A DNA stretch of 64,000 bases from REEB95 sp035648735 (GCA_035648735.1 DASRKX010000050.1:32512-96511), one strand, 5' to 3'; counted from the first letter of the stretch, positions 28,262 through 36,839 are shown. Program-made: numbers and translations. The notes: a model not told the origin generated them from the letters alone.

Positions 28262-28353
28262 TAGGCTGCGGCGAGCAGCTTGCCGCGGGTCACCATGTTG
28301 GCGAGGCCGCCGGCCAGCGCCCGCAGCGCGGCTTTTATCTGGGCCGGACTCAT
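28261..28353 (-). pseudogene. Truncated baseplate assembly protein V (Mu gp45-like) remnant
   Basis: The ATG overlaps the stop of the hub gene (ATGA), the normal gp44-gp45 junction. The 30-residue product (MSPAQIKAALRALAGGLANM, then VTRGKLLAAA) resembles only the N-terminal helix of Mu-like baseplate V proteins, then ends at TAA. The rest of the spike gene is missing. It could instead be a genuine tiny ORF. Confidence 0.4.
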
Positions 28354-29432
28354 TCCTTGACCGCCGTGACGCCATCCCATTGCGGATTGGTGCCGCCGCC
28401 GAACGCAGCGGCCGCCGTGATGGGCTCGGGCGTGAAGGCCGAGGGCGGCGAAACGGTGATTTCGGTCCGCTTGCCCTGGGCGTCGAGCAAAAAGCCGAGC
28501 TTGCTGATGAGCAGCGTCGTATCGATCTCGAGATAGGGGCTTTTGACCGGGACGAGCTGGTTGACCTTCCACAGCGTGCCGTTCGGCTGGCGCCATTCCG
28601 GCACCGTCAGGGTCGCGCTGATCGCTTCGCCGGCGCGGTGCGCGCGTTCCCAATTGGCGCGAAGCTGCGCGTCGGCGGTCAACGCCATACTTTCGGCAAG
28701 GTCGGCCCACGGCCGAAAGCGCGGCACGGCGGGATCCTTCGCGATCGCCTTGACCGCGGTGTCGACTTCCTGCGCGGCGGCCATGCCGACCTGGCTGCGG
28801 ATCGTGTATTGCGAGAAGCGGTCGCGGCCCGACAGCTTGCCGCGCGCGGAAAGCACATTCTCGCCCTGGATCAGCGCGCCCGCGGCCTTGCCAGAGCCGG
28901 CGACGGTGAGAACAAGATTGCCGTGCTCGTCGTCGGTCAACAGGATTCCGCGCATCCGCGCCAGCTTCTCTAGGAAGTCGAAGGCCGTCTCGGCTCGCTC
29001 GAAGGTCGCGTCGGGGAAACCGCCGCCGACGTCGGTTTGCACGACGACGCCAACGCCAAAGGCCGCGCCGAGCGCCTTGGCCATCGCCGCCAGGGTATAG
29101 CCCTTGAACTGGTTGCTGTCGAAGAGCGGCATGCAATCGATCAGGTCGCAGGTGCGCGAGCGGCCGGCGATCGCGACGCGATGATCGGCCGGCCCGAAGC
29201 TCGGCAGATAGTCGTCGACGTAGCCTGTCAGGATCGGATCGCCGTCGTCGGCGACGACGCAGGCCGCGAAGGGCGGGATGCGCCAGGGCGCCGCGACGCC
29301 GCCGGCGGTTCCGGCCCAGGCCTCGGTGACCTCGATCGAGAAGTCGGAGGCGGCGCGCTTCAAGCCGCGCGTGACGCGAATCGCGGTCCAGCTCGTGTAG
29401 ATCTGGCCGGCGACGGTAAGGGTGACGGCCAT
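28350..29432 (-). CDS. Phage baseplate hub protein (Mu gp44 / late-control D-like)
   Basis: The 360-aa protein has the family features: N-terminal TLTVAGQIYTSWTAIRVTRG and SDFSIEVTEA, a middle FKGYTLAAMAKALGAAFGVG and TFERAETAFDFLEKLARMRG, and a C-terminal part ending DGVTAVKE. Mu gp44 and P2 D proteins form the baseplate hub at the tail tip. It lies 4 bp downstream of the tape-measure gene; the Mu gp43 (DNA circularisation) homologue normally between them is missing. Confidence 0.78.
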   Translation of the reverse strand: MAVTLTVAGQIYTSWTAIRVTRGLKRAASDFSIEVTEAWAGTAGGVAAPWRIPPFAACVVADDGDPILTGYVDDYLPSFGPADHRVAIAGRSRTCDLIDCMPLFDSNQFKGYTLAAMAKALGAAFGVGVVVQTDVGGGFPDATFERAETAFDFLEKLARMRGILLTDDEHGNLVLTVAGSGKAAGALIQGENVLSARGKLSGRDRFSQYTIRSQVGMAAAQEVDTAVKAIAKDPAVPRFRPWADLAESMALTADAQLRANWERAHRAGEAISATLTVPEWRQPNGTLWKVNQLVPVKSPYLEIDTTLLISKLGFLLDAQGKRTEITVSPPSAFTPEPITAAAAFGGGTNPQWDGVTAVKE

Positions 29433-29435
29433 GGC

Positions 29436-31148
29436 TTAGTAACTCATCGCATAGCCGACGGCGAGGTCGGGATCCGAGACATTCCCCTCGGTCGTTGCCT
29501 TCGCCCGGGCCCCCTGTGGCAGATTGTCGAAGCTCACCGCGACCTTGACCTTGCCTCCTGCGGCGGCGGCCCCTGATGCGCCACGCGTTCCGGGTCCATA
29601 GGGGGCCGGATATCGTTCCATCGGCGATATTTCTCCCACCCGCGGAATCGCGGACCCGAAGGCGCTGCCGGCAACGGCAGGTGCCGCCGGCTGAGTCGCG
29701 GTGGAGGCCATCGCCGCGGCGACGATGCCGCCCGGATTCGTGAGCAGGTTTGCCGCAAAGCCCGCGCCAAGGATGAGCGGGTTATCCTTAATTTTTGCCC
29801 AAGTCGAATCAACCGTGTCAGCGATCCCCTTCCAAATCGTGTCCCAGTTTTTCCACAATATGAACGCTGCGACGCCCAGCGCGGCGATCGCCAGGACAAT
29901 GAGGCCGATCGGATTGGCGAGAAGCACCGCATTGAATGCCGCCATCACCGGAATGCCCGCCTCGATCGCGGTAAACAATTGCCCGAACATGACGATCACC
30001 GGCGCCAGCGCGAAGAGGCCGAGGCGCAAGGCGACGCCGCCGAGCGCCTTGGCGAGCCTACCGAGGCTAAGGATCGTCGGCCCCAGGACGGCTCCCAAGA
30101 TCAAGATTGCCGACCAGAACGGACCGAGTAAGCGCAGCACCGAGCCGATCGCCCGCGCGACGCCGAGCACGACATGCGCGAACGTGAGCGCGCCCTGCTT
30201 GACCGCTACCCAATCGATCTGCTTCAGCCAGCGCGCGAGCCCGATGACAAAATCGCCGATCTTGGTGGCGATCAGCTGACGATTGGCGTCGATCCAGTCG
30301 GTCAGGTGCTTGAGCATCGGCCCGAATACCGAGAAGAGCTTCTGCCCGATCGCCAGCGTGGTGCCATGCACGGATTCGGTGAGATTGCGCAAGCCGTCCG
30401 CGAATTTGGCCGCGCTGGCGGTTGCTTCGTCGCTCATGACCAGGCCGTGCTTCTTCGCCTCGGCGGTCATTTCAGCCAGGCCGGCGCTGCCCTTGGTCAA
30501 CAGCGGCAGCAATTGGGCGCCAGATCGGCCGAAGAGCGCCATCGCCACAGCATCGCGCAACGCCGGATTCTGAAGGTTCTTCAACTCATCGGCGACCGCC
30601 GGCAGCAGCTGGTCGGCGCTCTTGATATGGCCGTTCGCGTCGCGCAGGGAAATCCCCATGCGATCGAAGATCGCCGCGACGTCCTTGTTCTTGCCGCCGG
30701 CGGCATTGACCAGATTGCGGTTCATCCGCGCCAGGCCGATATCGAGCTGGCCGGCGTCGACATTGACCATGCCGGCGGCATAATGGAGCCCGGCGAGCGC
30801 TTGCGCCGCGACGCCGGTCATGATCGAGGCGTCGTGCAGGTTCTTGCCGAATTCGGCGGCGCTGCGGATCATTTCGGCGAAGCCGGCGAGCGCGCCGGCG
30901 CCGGCAAGCGCACCGAGCGGTCCCGCCAGGCCCATGATACCGGCGCCGAGCGAGCGAATATGCGCCAGCGCATTGCCGGCGGCGTGGCCGAGATTGGTCA
31001 GACCCGAGACGTTGGCGAACTCGCCCATGGCCAGCCCGACCTTGCGGAGTGGCGCGGTGAGCGCGAGCAAGCGCTGGTTGATCGCACGCATCGGCGCCGA
31101 CACGCGATCGACGACGGTAAGAATTGCTCGAAGGGTTTGGTCAGCCAT
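29436..31148 (-). CDS. Phage tail tape measure protein
   Basis: The 570-aa protein begins MADQTLRAILTVVDRVSAPM, typical of Mu/P2-like tape measures. Long helical regions, Ala/Gly-rich segments and several hydrophobic stretches (about 335-440) follow, and the C-terminal 120 residues are low-complexity. Tape measures fix tail length and help DNA entry; at 570 residues it would imply a short tail. It follows the tail chaperone genes, the conserved order in contractile-tailed phages. Confidence 0.82.
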   Translation of the reverse strand: MADQTLRAILTVVDRVSAPMRAINQRLLALTAPLRKVGLAMGEFANVSGLTNLGHAAGNALAHIRSLGAGIMGLAGPLGALAGAGALAGFAEMIRSAAEFGKNLHDASIMTGVAAQALAGLHYAAGMVNVDAGQLDIGLARMNRNLVNAAGGKNKDVAAIFDRMGISLRDANGHIKSADQLLPAVADELKNLQNPALRDAVAMALFGRSGAQLLPLLTKGSAGLAEMTAEAKKHGLVMSDEATASAAKFADGLRNLTESVHGTTLAIGQKLFSVFGPMLKHLTDWIDANRQLIATKIGDFVIGLARWLKQIDWVAVKQGALTFAHVVLGVARAIGSVLRLLGPFWSAILILGAVLGPTILSLGRLAKALGGVALRLGLFALAPVIVMFGQLFTAIEAGIPVMAAFNAVLLANPIGLIVLAIAALGVAAFILWKNWDTIWKGIADTVDSTWAKIKDNPLILGAGFAANLLTNPGGIVAAAMASTATQPAAPAVAGSAFGSAIPRVGEISPMERYPAPYGPGTRGASGAAAAGGKVKVAVSFDNLPQGARAKATTEGNVSDPDLAVGYAMSY

Positions 31149-31167
31149 GGAACATTTTCCTCTCTAT

Positions 31168-31643
31168 TCATCCCCCGCCCTTGGCCGAGCGTTGTGTTTC
31201 GGCCTCGCGGGCAATGATGCGGTTGGCCTGCTCGATCGATAGCTCGAGCTCCGAAATAGTCATTTCGAAGATGGCGCTGTAGTCACGCCAGAAACGCGCG
31301 GCCTCGTGATATCGGTCTATTAAGTCACTGGCGTGCCATCCCCGAAAAAACCCGCGATCACTCCCATCGCGGCGGTGAAATCGCCGGCCGACAGCGCGTC
31401 AACCGAAGACATCGGGATACCGGCAAGCGTGCAAATCAGATTCGCAACCGCTTGCAAATTAAAGCGTGTCAAAGTGCGGCTTGGATCCGTCGGGTCCGCC
31501 GACGTGTCAAAGATCAAGCCGGCGACGCGGAGATCTTTACCGCGCGGCGGGCGAAACTTCAGAACCTCGACGGTTTCGCCGTGGGCCTGAATCGGTTGGG
31601 ACAATTTCAGTTCGATGGTTTTGTTCTCGGATTCGGATGGCAC
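31168..31643 (-). CDS. Tail assembly chaperone E/E' with programmed -1 frameshift
   Basis: The zero-frame product (GTG at 31643 to TAA at 31320) is a 107-aa tail chaperone E (KTIELKLSQPIQAHGETVE, ending FFGDGTPVT). In the -1 frame an extension runs to TGA at 31168 (SDLIDRYHEAARFWRDYSAI, then REAETQRSAKGGG). Slippage at the heptamer TTTTTTC (31350-31344), in the correct T_TTT_TTC phase, would fuse the first 100 residues to 58 more. P2 E/E' and lambda G/GT use this arrangement. The tape-measure gene follows 20 bp later, as expected. Confidence 0.75.
31344..31350 (-). promoter_or_regulatory. Slippery heptamer for -1 ribosomal frameshifting
   Basis: The minus strand reads T_TTT_TTC in the zero frame of gene E, a canonical X_XXY_YYZ slippery site. 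It lies 22-24 nt before the zero-frame stop, inside the overlap between E and the -1 frame extension. GC-rich sequence follows, but I did not find a convincing pseudoknot by eye. Confidence 0.6.
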
Positions 31644-31702
31644 GTTCGATCTCCTTATCTAGGGTGAAAAGGGCCAATTGGCCGTGGGAGCGAAATACAG
31701 CG

Positions 31703-33862
31703 TCATGGGGTTGCTCGGTAGATGCGCATGACGCGATCGCGGTTTTTTCCATCGCGTTTGTGCTCGATCTCGATGCCGACCTGGCGCAGCACCGGCGCGA
31801 GGCGCCGCAACTCCATCCCGAGCGCGCCAGGCTGGCGCGGCCACGCCCGCGCACGTTTGAAAGTTTCGCTCGCTGCCTGCTCGAGCTGCAGCAACAACGT
31901 GCTTGCGGTGCCTTCCCATCCTTTTTCGGGATCCGTAAGACCGAGGATGAGGTTCCTGAGGGTGAGTCCGACCATGCTGCTCTCGAGGGTGAGCAGAACC
32001 GTGCCGGTGCGGTTCGCCTCATAGAGCGTGAGAAACTCCCCGGGCTCCCATCCCAGCCCAGGCGCTGCGGCCTCTATCCAAACGGCGAAATCCGCCATCC
32101 GAGGCAACCTCTCGATCCGTGTTGTCGGGAGATTTCGCAGTGCCGCCGAAACGGCATCCAGGAGCGCACCGAAAATGCGGGGCGCCGCGACATCGAATGC
32201 ACTCCAGAACTCCGCTTCCGACCGGCGCTTGCCTTGCGGAATTGCCGGCAGCGAGAGGAAGATCGAGCGTTCTTGCAGATCGGGGCGACCGGTAACGTCG
32301 CCAATGCCGTTGAGAAGGATCGGACGGGTCGCCTGAAAGATAACCTCGCTTCGATCCGTGTGCAGCTCTCGGGTGCTAAAGCCGCTTCCGGTTGACAGCC
32401 GGCACAGCGCATCGGAAGCCCAGGCGTGAAGCTTGGTGATGTTGTCGAGGCCGATGACCCAATTGTTTGAGGCCATGATTAAAAAGTCGCGCTCGTCGCG
32501 CGGCACGGTCCGCAATGGCGCCTCGTTCGGATCGATCAGTTGGCGAACGAGACGCGATAACGTCGATTTCGAGGATCCCTGCTCGCCGGTGATTCCCAAT
32601 ACGGGGAAAGGACCGCGCGGCCGGAGCGCCGCAACGATGTACGACACCAGCAGCTTAAAATCCGCCTCGCTTTCAAGATTGACGAACGATTGCAACTCCT
32701 CGATCTCGCCGCCGGGTTCCGGCGTCGGCAGCGCTTGCTGGCCTGGTGAGCGCAGGAACTTAACCGGAGGCCGATCGATCACACGCCAGCCGGACAGATC
32801 GATTTCGACCGCGTTCCAAGTAGGACCACCGAGATCGATGTAGAGCTTTTGGTTTTTCTCGCCGACGCGCCGCAAGGCCATGAATTCGGCCCCGTCATGG
32901 ACCGCCCGCGCCTCGATAACGCGCAGCGCGTCATCGAATACCTGACCCGAAACCGCGCTGCCCTGCGATGCGTAATAGCGGCCGGCGAGCCATAGCCGGA
33001 ACTCCCGATCATCAACCCGTGCGTTCGCCCAAATCCCTCGATCGACCAGAAAACTTGCGTAGGCCTCGCGTTTCGGATCATGCCAGAGCTCGACATCATC
33101 GCCGAGCAGCGCCAGCAGACCGTCACGGCCGGGGCGTTTCTTGCTCCCGCCGCCGCCATCGTCTTTGCTCGCCGCCGCCAAGTGCGCGCCGGCCAGCAGG
33201 CTGCGCGCGCGCTCGGCGGTGTACCCGTCGCCTTCCGCGTCGGCCGCATCCCACCCTTCGGTAACGGCCGGCGGCGGGTCAATGATGCGAGGTTTAATCC
33301 CGATCGCGGCCAAGCAACGCGCCACCGCCTCCGCATAGGCAGCGCCGGCGGCGTCAGAGTCGGGCCAAATCACGACGTCCCGCCGTCGCAATGGGGACCA
33401 ATCGGCTTTCGCGCCAGCCTTCGACCCATTGGGCGACGTCACCGCGACGTATTCCGGCAACAGCCTGCCGGCGGCATCGGCAGCCTTTTCGCCCTCGCAA
33501 ATCAATACCGGCGCGCCGGGCCGCGCGGTCAACCGATCGAGACCATAGAGCGGCCGCGGGCTCGGCCAGCTCTTGACGCGCCACTCTTGCGCGCGGCTTT
33601 CGGTATGTCGGCAGAAAGTCAGCGGCAGGAACTCTTTGGCCCCATCCGCTTTTTTGAAACGCCGCACAAATCCGATCAGGCGACCAAGCGCGTCGCGGTA
33701 TTCATGCACGAGCACCGGCGCGCCGAGCTTCGTATGATTGAGCGGTGGCGCCGGCGCATCATCCGGCACCGGCACGATCGACACCCACCCACCCGCGGGT
33801 GCAGCATCAGGCGCCGGGGCGCTCGCCGGCAGCGGATCGAAGACGCCGGGGCGCTCAGCCAT
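31703..33862 (-). CDS. TOPRIM-helicase replication protein
   Basis: The 719-aa protein has an N-terminal Ala/Pro-rich segment and a TOPRIM-like primase domain (APVLICEGEKAADAAG, VVIWPDSDAAGAAYAEAVA) at about 110-200. An ATPase follows with Walker A GEQGSSKSTLSRLVRQ, NNWVIGLDNI as Walker B-like segment and the arginine-containing RPDLQERSIFLSLP. Such proteins replicate integrated elements, satellites and plasmids. Its ATG overlaps the short upstream gene by 8 bp; together the two form a split primase-helicase. The end of the frame is intact. Confidence 0.8.
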   Translation of the reverse strand: MAERPGVFDPLPASAPAPDAAPAGGWVSIVPVPDDAPAPPLNHTKLGAPVLVHEYRDALGRLIGFVRRFKKADGAKEFLPLTFCRHTESRAQEWRVKSWPSPRPLYGLDRLTARPGAPVLICEGEKAADAAGRLLPEYVAVTSPNGSKAGAKADWSPLRRRDVVIWPDSDAAGAAYAEAVARCLAAIGIKPRIIDPPPAVTEGWDAADAEGDGYTAERARSLLAGAHLAAASKDDGGGGSKKRPGRDGLLALLGDDVELWHDPKREAYASFLVDRGIWANARVDDREFRLWLAGRYYASQGSAVSGQVFDDALRVIEARAVHDGAEFMALRRVGEKNQKLYIDLGGPTWNAVEIDLSGWRVIDRPPVKFLRSPGQQALPTPEPGGEIEELQSFVNLESEADFKLLVSYIVAALRPRGPFPVLGITGEQGSSKSTLSRLVRQLIDPNEAPLRTVPRDERDFLIMASNNWVIGLDNITKLHAWASDALCRLSTGSGFSTRELHTDRSEVIFQATRPILLNGIGDVTGRPDLQERSIFLSLPAIPQGKRRSEAEFWSAFDVAAPRIFGALLDAVSAALRNLPTTRIERLPRMADFAVWIEAAAPGLGWEPGEFLTLYEANRTGTVLLTLESSMVGLTLRNLILGLTDPEKGWEGTASTLLLQLEQAASETFKRARAWPRQPGALGMELRRLAPVLRQVGIEIEHKRDGKNRDRVMRIYRATP

Positions 33863-34178
33863 GCCGAATGCCCATCATGTCGGCGAGACGTCGGGCTGCT
33901 TCGGCTTGGCCAACGCCACCGAGATAGGCCGCGAGCGAGACCACGTCGCCGCCGCCTTCGCCGATCGCGAAGTCCGACCACCGCCCGGTTCTCAGGTTGA
34001 TCTTAAACGACCCGGGCCGGCGATCGTCGCGCTTCGGGTTCCGTGCAACCCATTCGGCACCCTCGATCTTGCCATCCGGCAGCCACCGCCGAAGCAGCGT
34101 CGGCAGACGCACAAGTGCAGCCGCGTTGATGGCGCTGAAATCGATCACGCGAGCATAGTCGGGTGCGCAGAGTGTCAT
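33855..34178 (-). CDS. Primase N-terminal (DNA-binding) protein, split from the helicase
   Basis: The 107-aa protein contains EWVARNPKRDDRRPGSFKIN and GRWSDFAIGEGGGDVVSLAA, the phrase that follows the zinc-binding segment in DnaG-type and phage primases, but it lacks the CHC2 cysteines. Normally this part is fused to TOPRIM; here it is a separate gene overlapping the helicase by 8 bp. Start at ATG 34178; ribosome site weak. The 34179-34457 gap upstream holds only the paired palindromes. Confidence 0.68.
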   Translation of the reverse strand: MTLCAPDYARVIDFSAINAAALVRLPTLLRRWLPDGKIEGAEWVARNPKRDDRRPGSFKINLRTGRWSDFAIGEGGGDVVSLAAYLGGVGQAEAARRLADMMGIRHG

Positions 34179-34294
34179 GGACGGGTCAGAACTCGCGACC
34201 GGTTAGATGCCGAAGGTGCCAGCCAACACGGGCATTGCGGAGTTTCTCTGACCGGCTCGGGGAGCGCGGGAGCGATCATGGACATTTGCTCCGG

Positions 34295-34346
34295 GATGCC
34301 AATTGGCATCGGCGGCTAGAGTCGGCTTGCGATGCCAATTGGCATC
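34295..34346. repeat. Pair of 16-bp perfect palindromes, 36 bp apart
   Basis: GATGCCAATTGGCATC occurs at 34295-34310 and 34331-34346, separated by 20 bp of unrelated sequence. The centre-to-centre distance of 36 bp is identical to the pair at 39020/39056. The second copy extends to CGATGCCAATTGGCATCG. They lie in the 279-bp gene-free gap 34179-34457. They look like binding sites for a dimeric DNA-binding protein placed on one face of the helix. Confidence 0.8.
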
Positions 34347-34457
34347 GAAGGACGGGCCGCGCCGGCGTCTCAACTCCGCCAGCACGGCCCGCTGCGCAAC
34401 ACGGCGAAGGGACTACTTCCGCCGGTGCGCAATTCGCTTCACGAAAGATTTTCATAA

Positions 34458-34847
34458 TCACCGTTTTCCGTAGGTGCGAGAGATACCAAGATATTCGGTG
34501 TTTCCATTGAACTCGCCGCGAAGAAATCGCGTAATTTCCTTTGCGACCGCATTGAAGATCGGCGGCAAATGCACCTCGGCATCGACAATAAGGTCGTGAA
34601 GCACCGGCCGCGCCCCATTGGCCGTATCGCAAGCACTCGCAAGCGTTTCGAGATCGCTCACGAGGCCCGCGAGCTCGCGTAGAAGCTTTGGCGGCCATTT
34701 TGCCTTCTGGCCGACGAGCGTGAGGGCGTGAAATCGGCCGTGGATCGAATCCAATTGGGCAACCGCGCGATTGAAATCGATCCGCTGGCCGGCCTTGCGC
34801 GCGCCGCTTCTATCCGCGTGGAATTCATCGCACGGGGTTTCAGTCAC
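34458..34847 (-). CDS. Hypothetical protein of the element (129 aa)
   Basis: The start is a GTG at 34847 that overlaps the stop of the preceding gene (GTGA). A longer reading upstream runs antisense-like through that gene and is rejected. The product includes AVAQLDSIHGRFHALTLVGQ, LLRELAGLVSDLETLASACD and a C-terminal NGNTEYLGISRTYGKR. Helical, soluble, no family recognised. It belongs to the five-gene overlapping cluster downstream of the AlpA-like gene. Confidence 0.55.
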   Translation of the reverse strand: MTETPCDEFHADRSGARKAGQRIDFNRAVAQLDSIHGRFHALTLVGQKAKWPPKLLRELAGLVSDLETLASACDTANGARPVLHDLIVDAEVHLPPIFNAVAKEITRFLRGEFNGNTEYLGISRTYGKR

Positions 34848-35254
34848 GACTGGATTACATCCCTCGACCAGGTCATCAATCGAAATTGCCGGTGGGCTTG
34901 TTCTGCGGTCGTGAGCCGATTTTTGGCAGCGGCAACGCGTGATTGGACTTTGCTCAAAAACGCGCCCTGCGCCTTCATCACTGCGGCTAGGCGTTCCTGC
35001 TCGATCTCGATAAGCTTCGACACCCCCTCGCCCGAACCTTCGAGCGCGCGCTGCAGCGACGCGCGTGCCGCGCGAAATGCGCATAGTTCATCGAATGCGG
35101 CCTGGTGGCGCTCCTGTGCTTCGCTTTGTTGCAGCACGAGTTCTGGCATTTCCGCCGTGGCCTCGGCGATTTCGGACTGGATCAAATCCAAAAGCGCTTT
35201 TGGTCCGCGCTCGACCAGGCTTTCGAGTGCCGTCGGGCCCGTGGCGTCGCTCAC
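34844..35254 (-). CDS. Coiled-coil hypothetical protein of the element
   Basis: The 136-aa protein is strongly helical and predicted coiled coil over residues about 25-125 (LLDLIQSEIAEATAEMPELV, EERHQAA-type heptads, KLIEIEQERLAAVMKAQGAF). A GTG start overlaps the previous gene's stop (GTGA), and its own stop overlaps the next gene. No family recognised. Such short coiled-coil proteins are frequent in early phage/satellite operons. Confidence 0.55.
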   Translation of the reverse strand: MSDATGPTALESLVERGPKALLDLIQSEIAEATAEMPELVLQQSEAQERHQAAFDELCAFRAARASLQRALEGSGEGVSKLIEIEQERLAAVMKAQGAFLSKVQSRVAAAKNRLTTAEQAHRQFRLMTWSRDVIQS

Positions 35255-36138
35255 GGCTGGCGCCCCACGCCGCCGAACGAATAGGTTTCGGACAACGGCG
35301 GGTGTGTCGGTTCCGGCGGGGCCGGCGGCGGCTCAGTCACCGTACTGGCGGTGCTATGCCGCTGCGGCGCGGCCATCCGGCGGCGCTGCTCCCTGAGCTT
35401 TTCGGCCTCGGCCAACCGCGCCCTGTTCAGATTGCGCCTGTTAATGCCTGACGCGACCCGGAGCTTTAGCGCCATCAGCTCCGCGAGCGATTTATTGAGT
35501 GCGACGAGCGCGGGATCCGTGCGCCAAGCAGCCTTGAAGTCCACGGCCGCGCCGGTGTCGGGATCATAATATTGGCCCTGAGCCAAGATCGCACCGCCGA
35601 GCAGCGGCAAAATCTTGAGCTCGTTGAGGCATTCAATGATTCCCAGGTGGCCGAAGCCCGAGGCGATCGCAAACCACCGCGCGAATAGCGCCGGCAAAGG
35701 AAGACGGATAACGTCGCGGTGAAATTCGCGACAGAGGTCGCCGGAGAATTGGTCTACCCCCTTGAGATAGCGACCCGCCGCCGTCTCGAATTCCGAATCA
35801 TCCGCCGAAATCGCCTGCAGCGCGCGAGTCCCGGCTTTGCTGCGAAGGGCCGTTTGTTGAAGAGCCTCAAGCTCGGCGCGCGCGGCTGAAAGCCGTTTTG
35901 CTGCATCGGCGCGGGCTTCGGCAGTCATCCTCAGGTCATCGGCAACGCCCGATAGAGCTTCATCGGCCAGCAGTTCGCCGTGCAGTTTTTCCACCGATCC
36001 TTCGAGCTCGTCGATGCGAGATAAAGCCGTCGCACCTTCGATTCCTATTTTGTCGACCGTGCGCGCGAGCACACCCCGACGCTGATATTCCTTCTCGACG
36101 GCGATTTTTGCCACGATCAAGGATTCTGGAATTTTCAT
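35251..36138 (-). CDS. Hypothetical protein with coiled coil and proline-rich tail (295 aa)
   Basis: It starts at ATG 36138 after GAGGAGAAG. The N-terminal half is coiled coil (EGSVEKLHGELLADEALSGV and the following heptads). The middle contains FARWFAIASGFGHLGIIECL, a globular or amphipathic region, and the last 60 residues are basic then Pro-rich (TEPPPAPPEPTHPPLSETYS). Not recognised. It is coupled by 4-bp overlaps to both neighbours, so the genes are one translational unit. Confidence 0.55.
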   Translation of the reverse strand: MKIPESLIVAKIAVEKEYQRRGVLARTVDKIGIEGATALSRIDELEGSVEKLHGELLADEALSGVADDLRMTAEARADAAKRLSAARAELEALQQTALRSKAGTRALQAISADDSEFETAAGRYLKGVDQFSGDLCREFHRDVIRLPLPALFARWFAIASGFGHLGIIECLNELKILPLLGGAILAQGQYYDPDTGAAVDFKAAWRTDPALVALNKSLAELMALKLRVASGINRRNLNRARLAEAEKLREQRRRMAAPQRHSTASTVTEPPPAPPEPTHPPLSETYSFGGVGRQP

Positions 36139-36512
36139 GGACTTCTCCTCAGGGCGTAATCCCAACTTTCGGCGATAGCTTCGGCAGTCCATCGCCCGGT
36201 CATGGTGGCCAGGCGAATCGACGACGGAACTGAGACCGCGGATCGAATGGCGCGCGGGTCGCTGAAAAGTTTCGGGATCGCCGAGCGCATTGCGCGCTGC
36301 CAGCCATGATCTTCAGCGGCGACGTAGACCTCACGGGCCGATGGAACGGCATGCCCACGCGAAACTTGCACGCGGCTCTGACGCAGGATGGAATTAAGCG
36401 AGAACCGTTTTGCTGTCTGCACGGCTTTCGCCGCGACAGGAGCCGTGGAGCCGGCGAGGTGGGCAACGCGCGAGACGAGGCCCGAGCGATGTGCGGAGGC
36501 GAAGACCTGCAT
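36135..36512 (-). CDS. Hypothetical protein of the element (125 aa)
   Basis: The stop overlaps the next gene's ATG (ATGA). The product is basic at the N terminus (AKRFSLNSILRQSRVQVSRG), with EVYVAAEDHGWQRAMRSAI and a C-terminal TGRWTAEAIAESWDYALR. No family recognised. An overlapping frame (GTG 36523 to 36200) also exists; this one is preferred because of the overlap and more natural composition. The ribosome site is weak, probably because of coupling to the AlpA-like gene 7 bp upstream. Confidence 0.45.
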   Translation of the reverse strand: MQVFASAHRSGLVSRVAHLAGSTAPVAAKAVQTAKRFSLNSILRQSRVQVSRGHAVPSAREVYVAAEDHGWQRAMRSAIPKLFSDPRAIRSAVSVPSSIRLATMTGRWTAEAIAESWDYALRRSP

Positions 36513-36519
36513 CGCGCAA

Positions 36520-36759
36520 TCACCCGCGACCCGATGCGCGCATTGCTGGCGGCGCGTCGCTTGAGGAACCTAACGCCGGCAACGCGAGTAGTCGGTCCAG
36601 CGCCGCCGTCAGCACCAGGATACGCTTACCGATGCGGATGGTCGGAAGGTCGCCCCGACGGACGGCGTCGTATCCGGCGTTTCGCGAGATTCCCAAGCGG
36701 CAAGCGGCTTCCGGGACGGTTATTGTTTCGCGAGTCGGTGTAGCGGATTTCGTATTCAC
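36520..36759 (-). CDS. AlpA/excisionase-like helix-turn-helix protein
   Basis: The 79-aa protein (GTG start, GTGAGG upstream) carries a MerR-type HTH_17 domain: TITVPEAACRLGISRNAGYD, then AVRRGDLPTIRIGKRILVLT. This is the fold of AlpA regulators and excisionases of P4-like islands and satellites. It is the first gene of the minus-strand operon. Between it and the plus-strand integrase operon lie two operator-like palindromes, so it may act on them, on the att region, or both. Confidence 0.75.
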   Translation of the reverse strand: MNTKSATPTRETITVPEAACRLGISRNAGYDAVRRGDLPTIRIGKRILVLTAALDRLLALPALGSSSDAPPAMRASGRG

Positions 36760-36781
36760 AGTCGGGCCTCACAATCTATTA

Positions 36782-36797
36782 CACCCATATTTGGGTG
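36782..36797. promoter_or_regulatory. Operator-like palindrome 1 in the divergent control region
   Basis: CACCCATATTTGGGTG has 6-bp arms around a 4-bp centre. It lies downstream of the predicted start of the minus-strand promoter, in a position suited to repression. Confidence 0.6.
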
Positions 36798-36810
36798 CGT
36801 GTGCCCACCA

Positions 36811-36839
36811 CGTATAGATTGGTCATTTTCTAATTGCAA
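36811..36839 (-). promoter_or_regulatory. Predicted promoter of the AlpA-like operon
   Basis: On the minus strand -35 TTGCAA (36834-36839) and -10 TATACG (36811-36816), each four of six to consensus, are spaced 17 bp. It lies between the two palindromes at 36782 and 36840, which would bracket the polymerase. Confidence 0.4.

Noticed and set aside
34276..34455. 59-codon minus-strand ORF beginning MKIFREANCAPAEV after the 129-aa gene
   Set aside because: It runs through both palindromes (RCQLAS repeated), has no clear ribosome site and reads as translated regulatory DNA.
34848..35084. N-terminal extension of the 129-aa gene
   Set aside because: The extension overlaps the coiled-coil gene in another frame and is Arg-rich without protein character; the GTG at the GTGA overlap is a better start.
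36200..36523. Alternative ORF starting with a GTG that overlaps the AlpA-like gene stop
   Set aside because: Its protein is Arg/Ser/Pro-rich and shadow-like; the overlapping frame 36135-36512 has a natural composition and couples to the next gene by ATGA.
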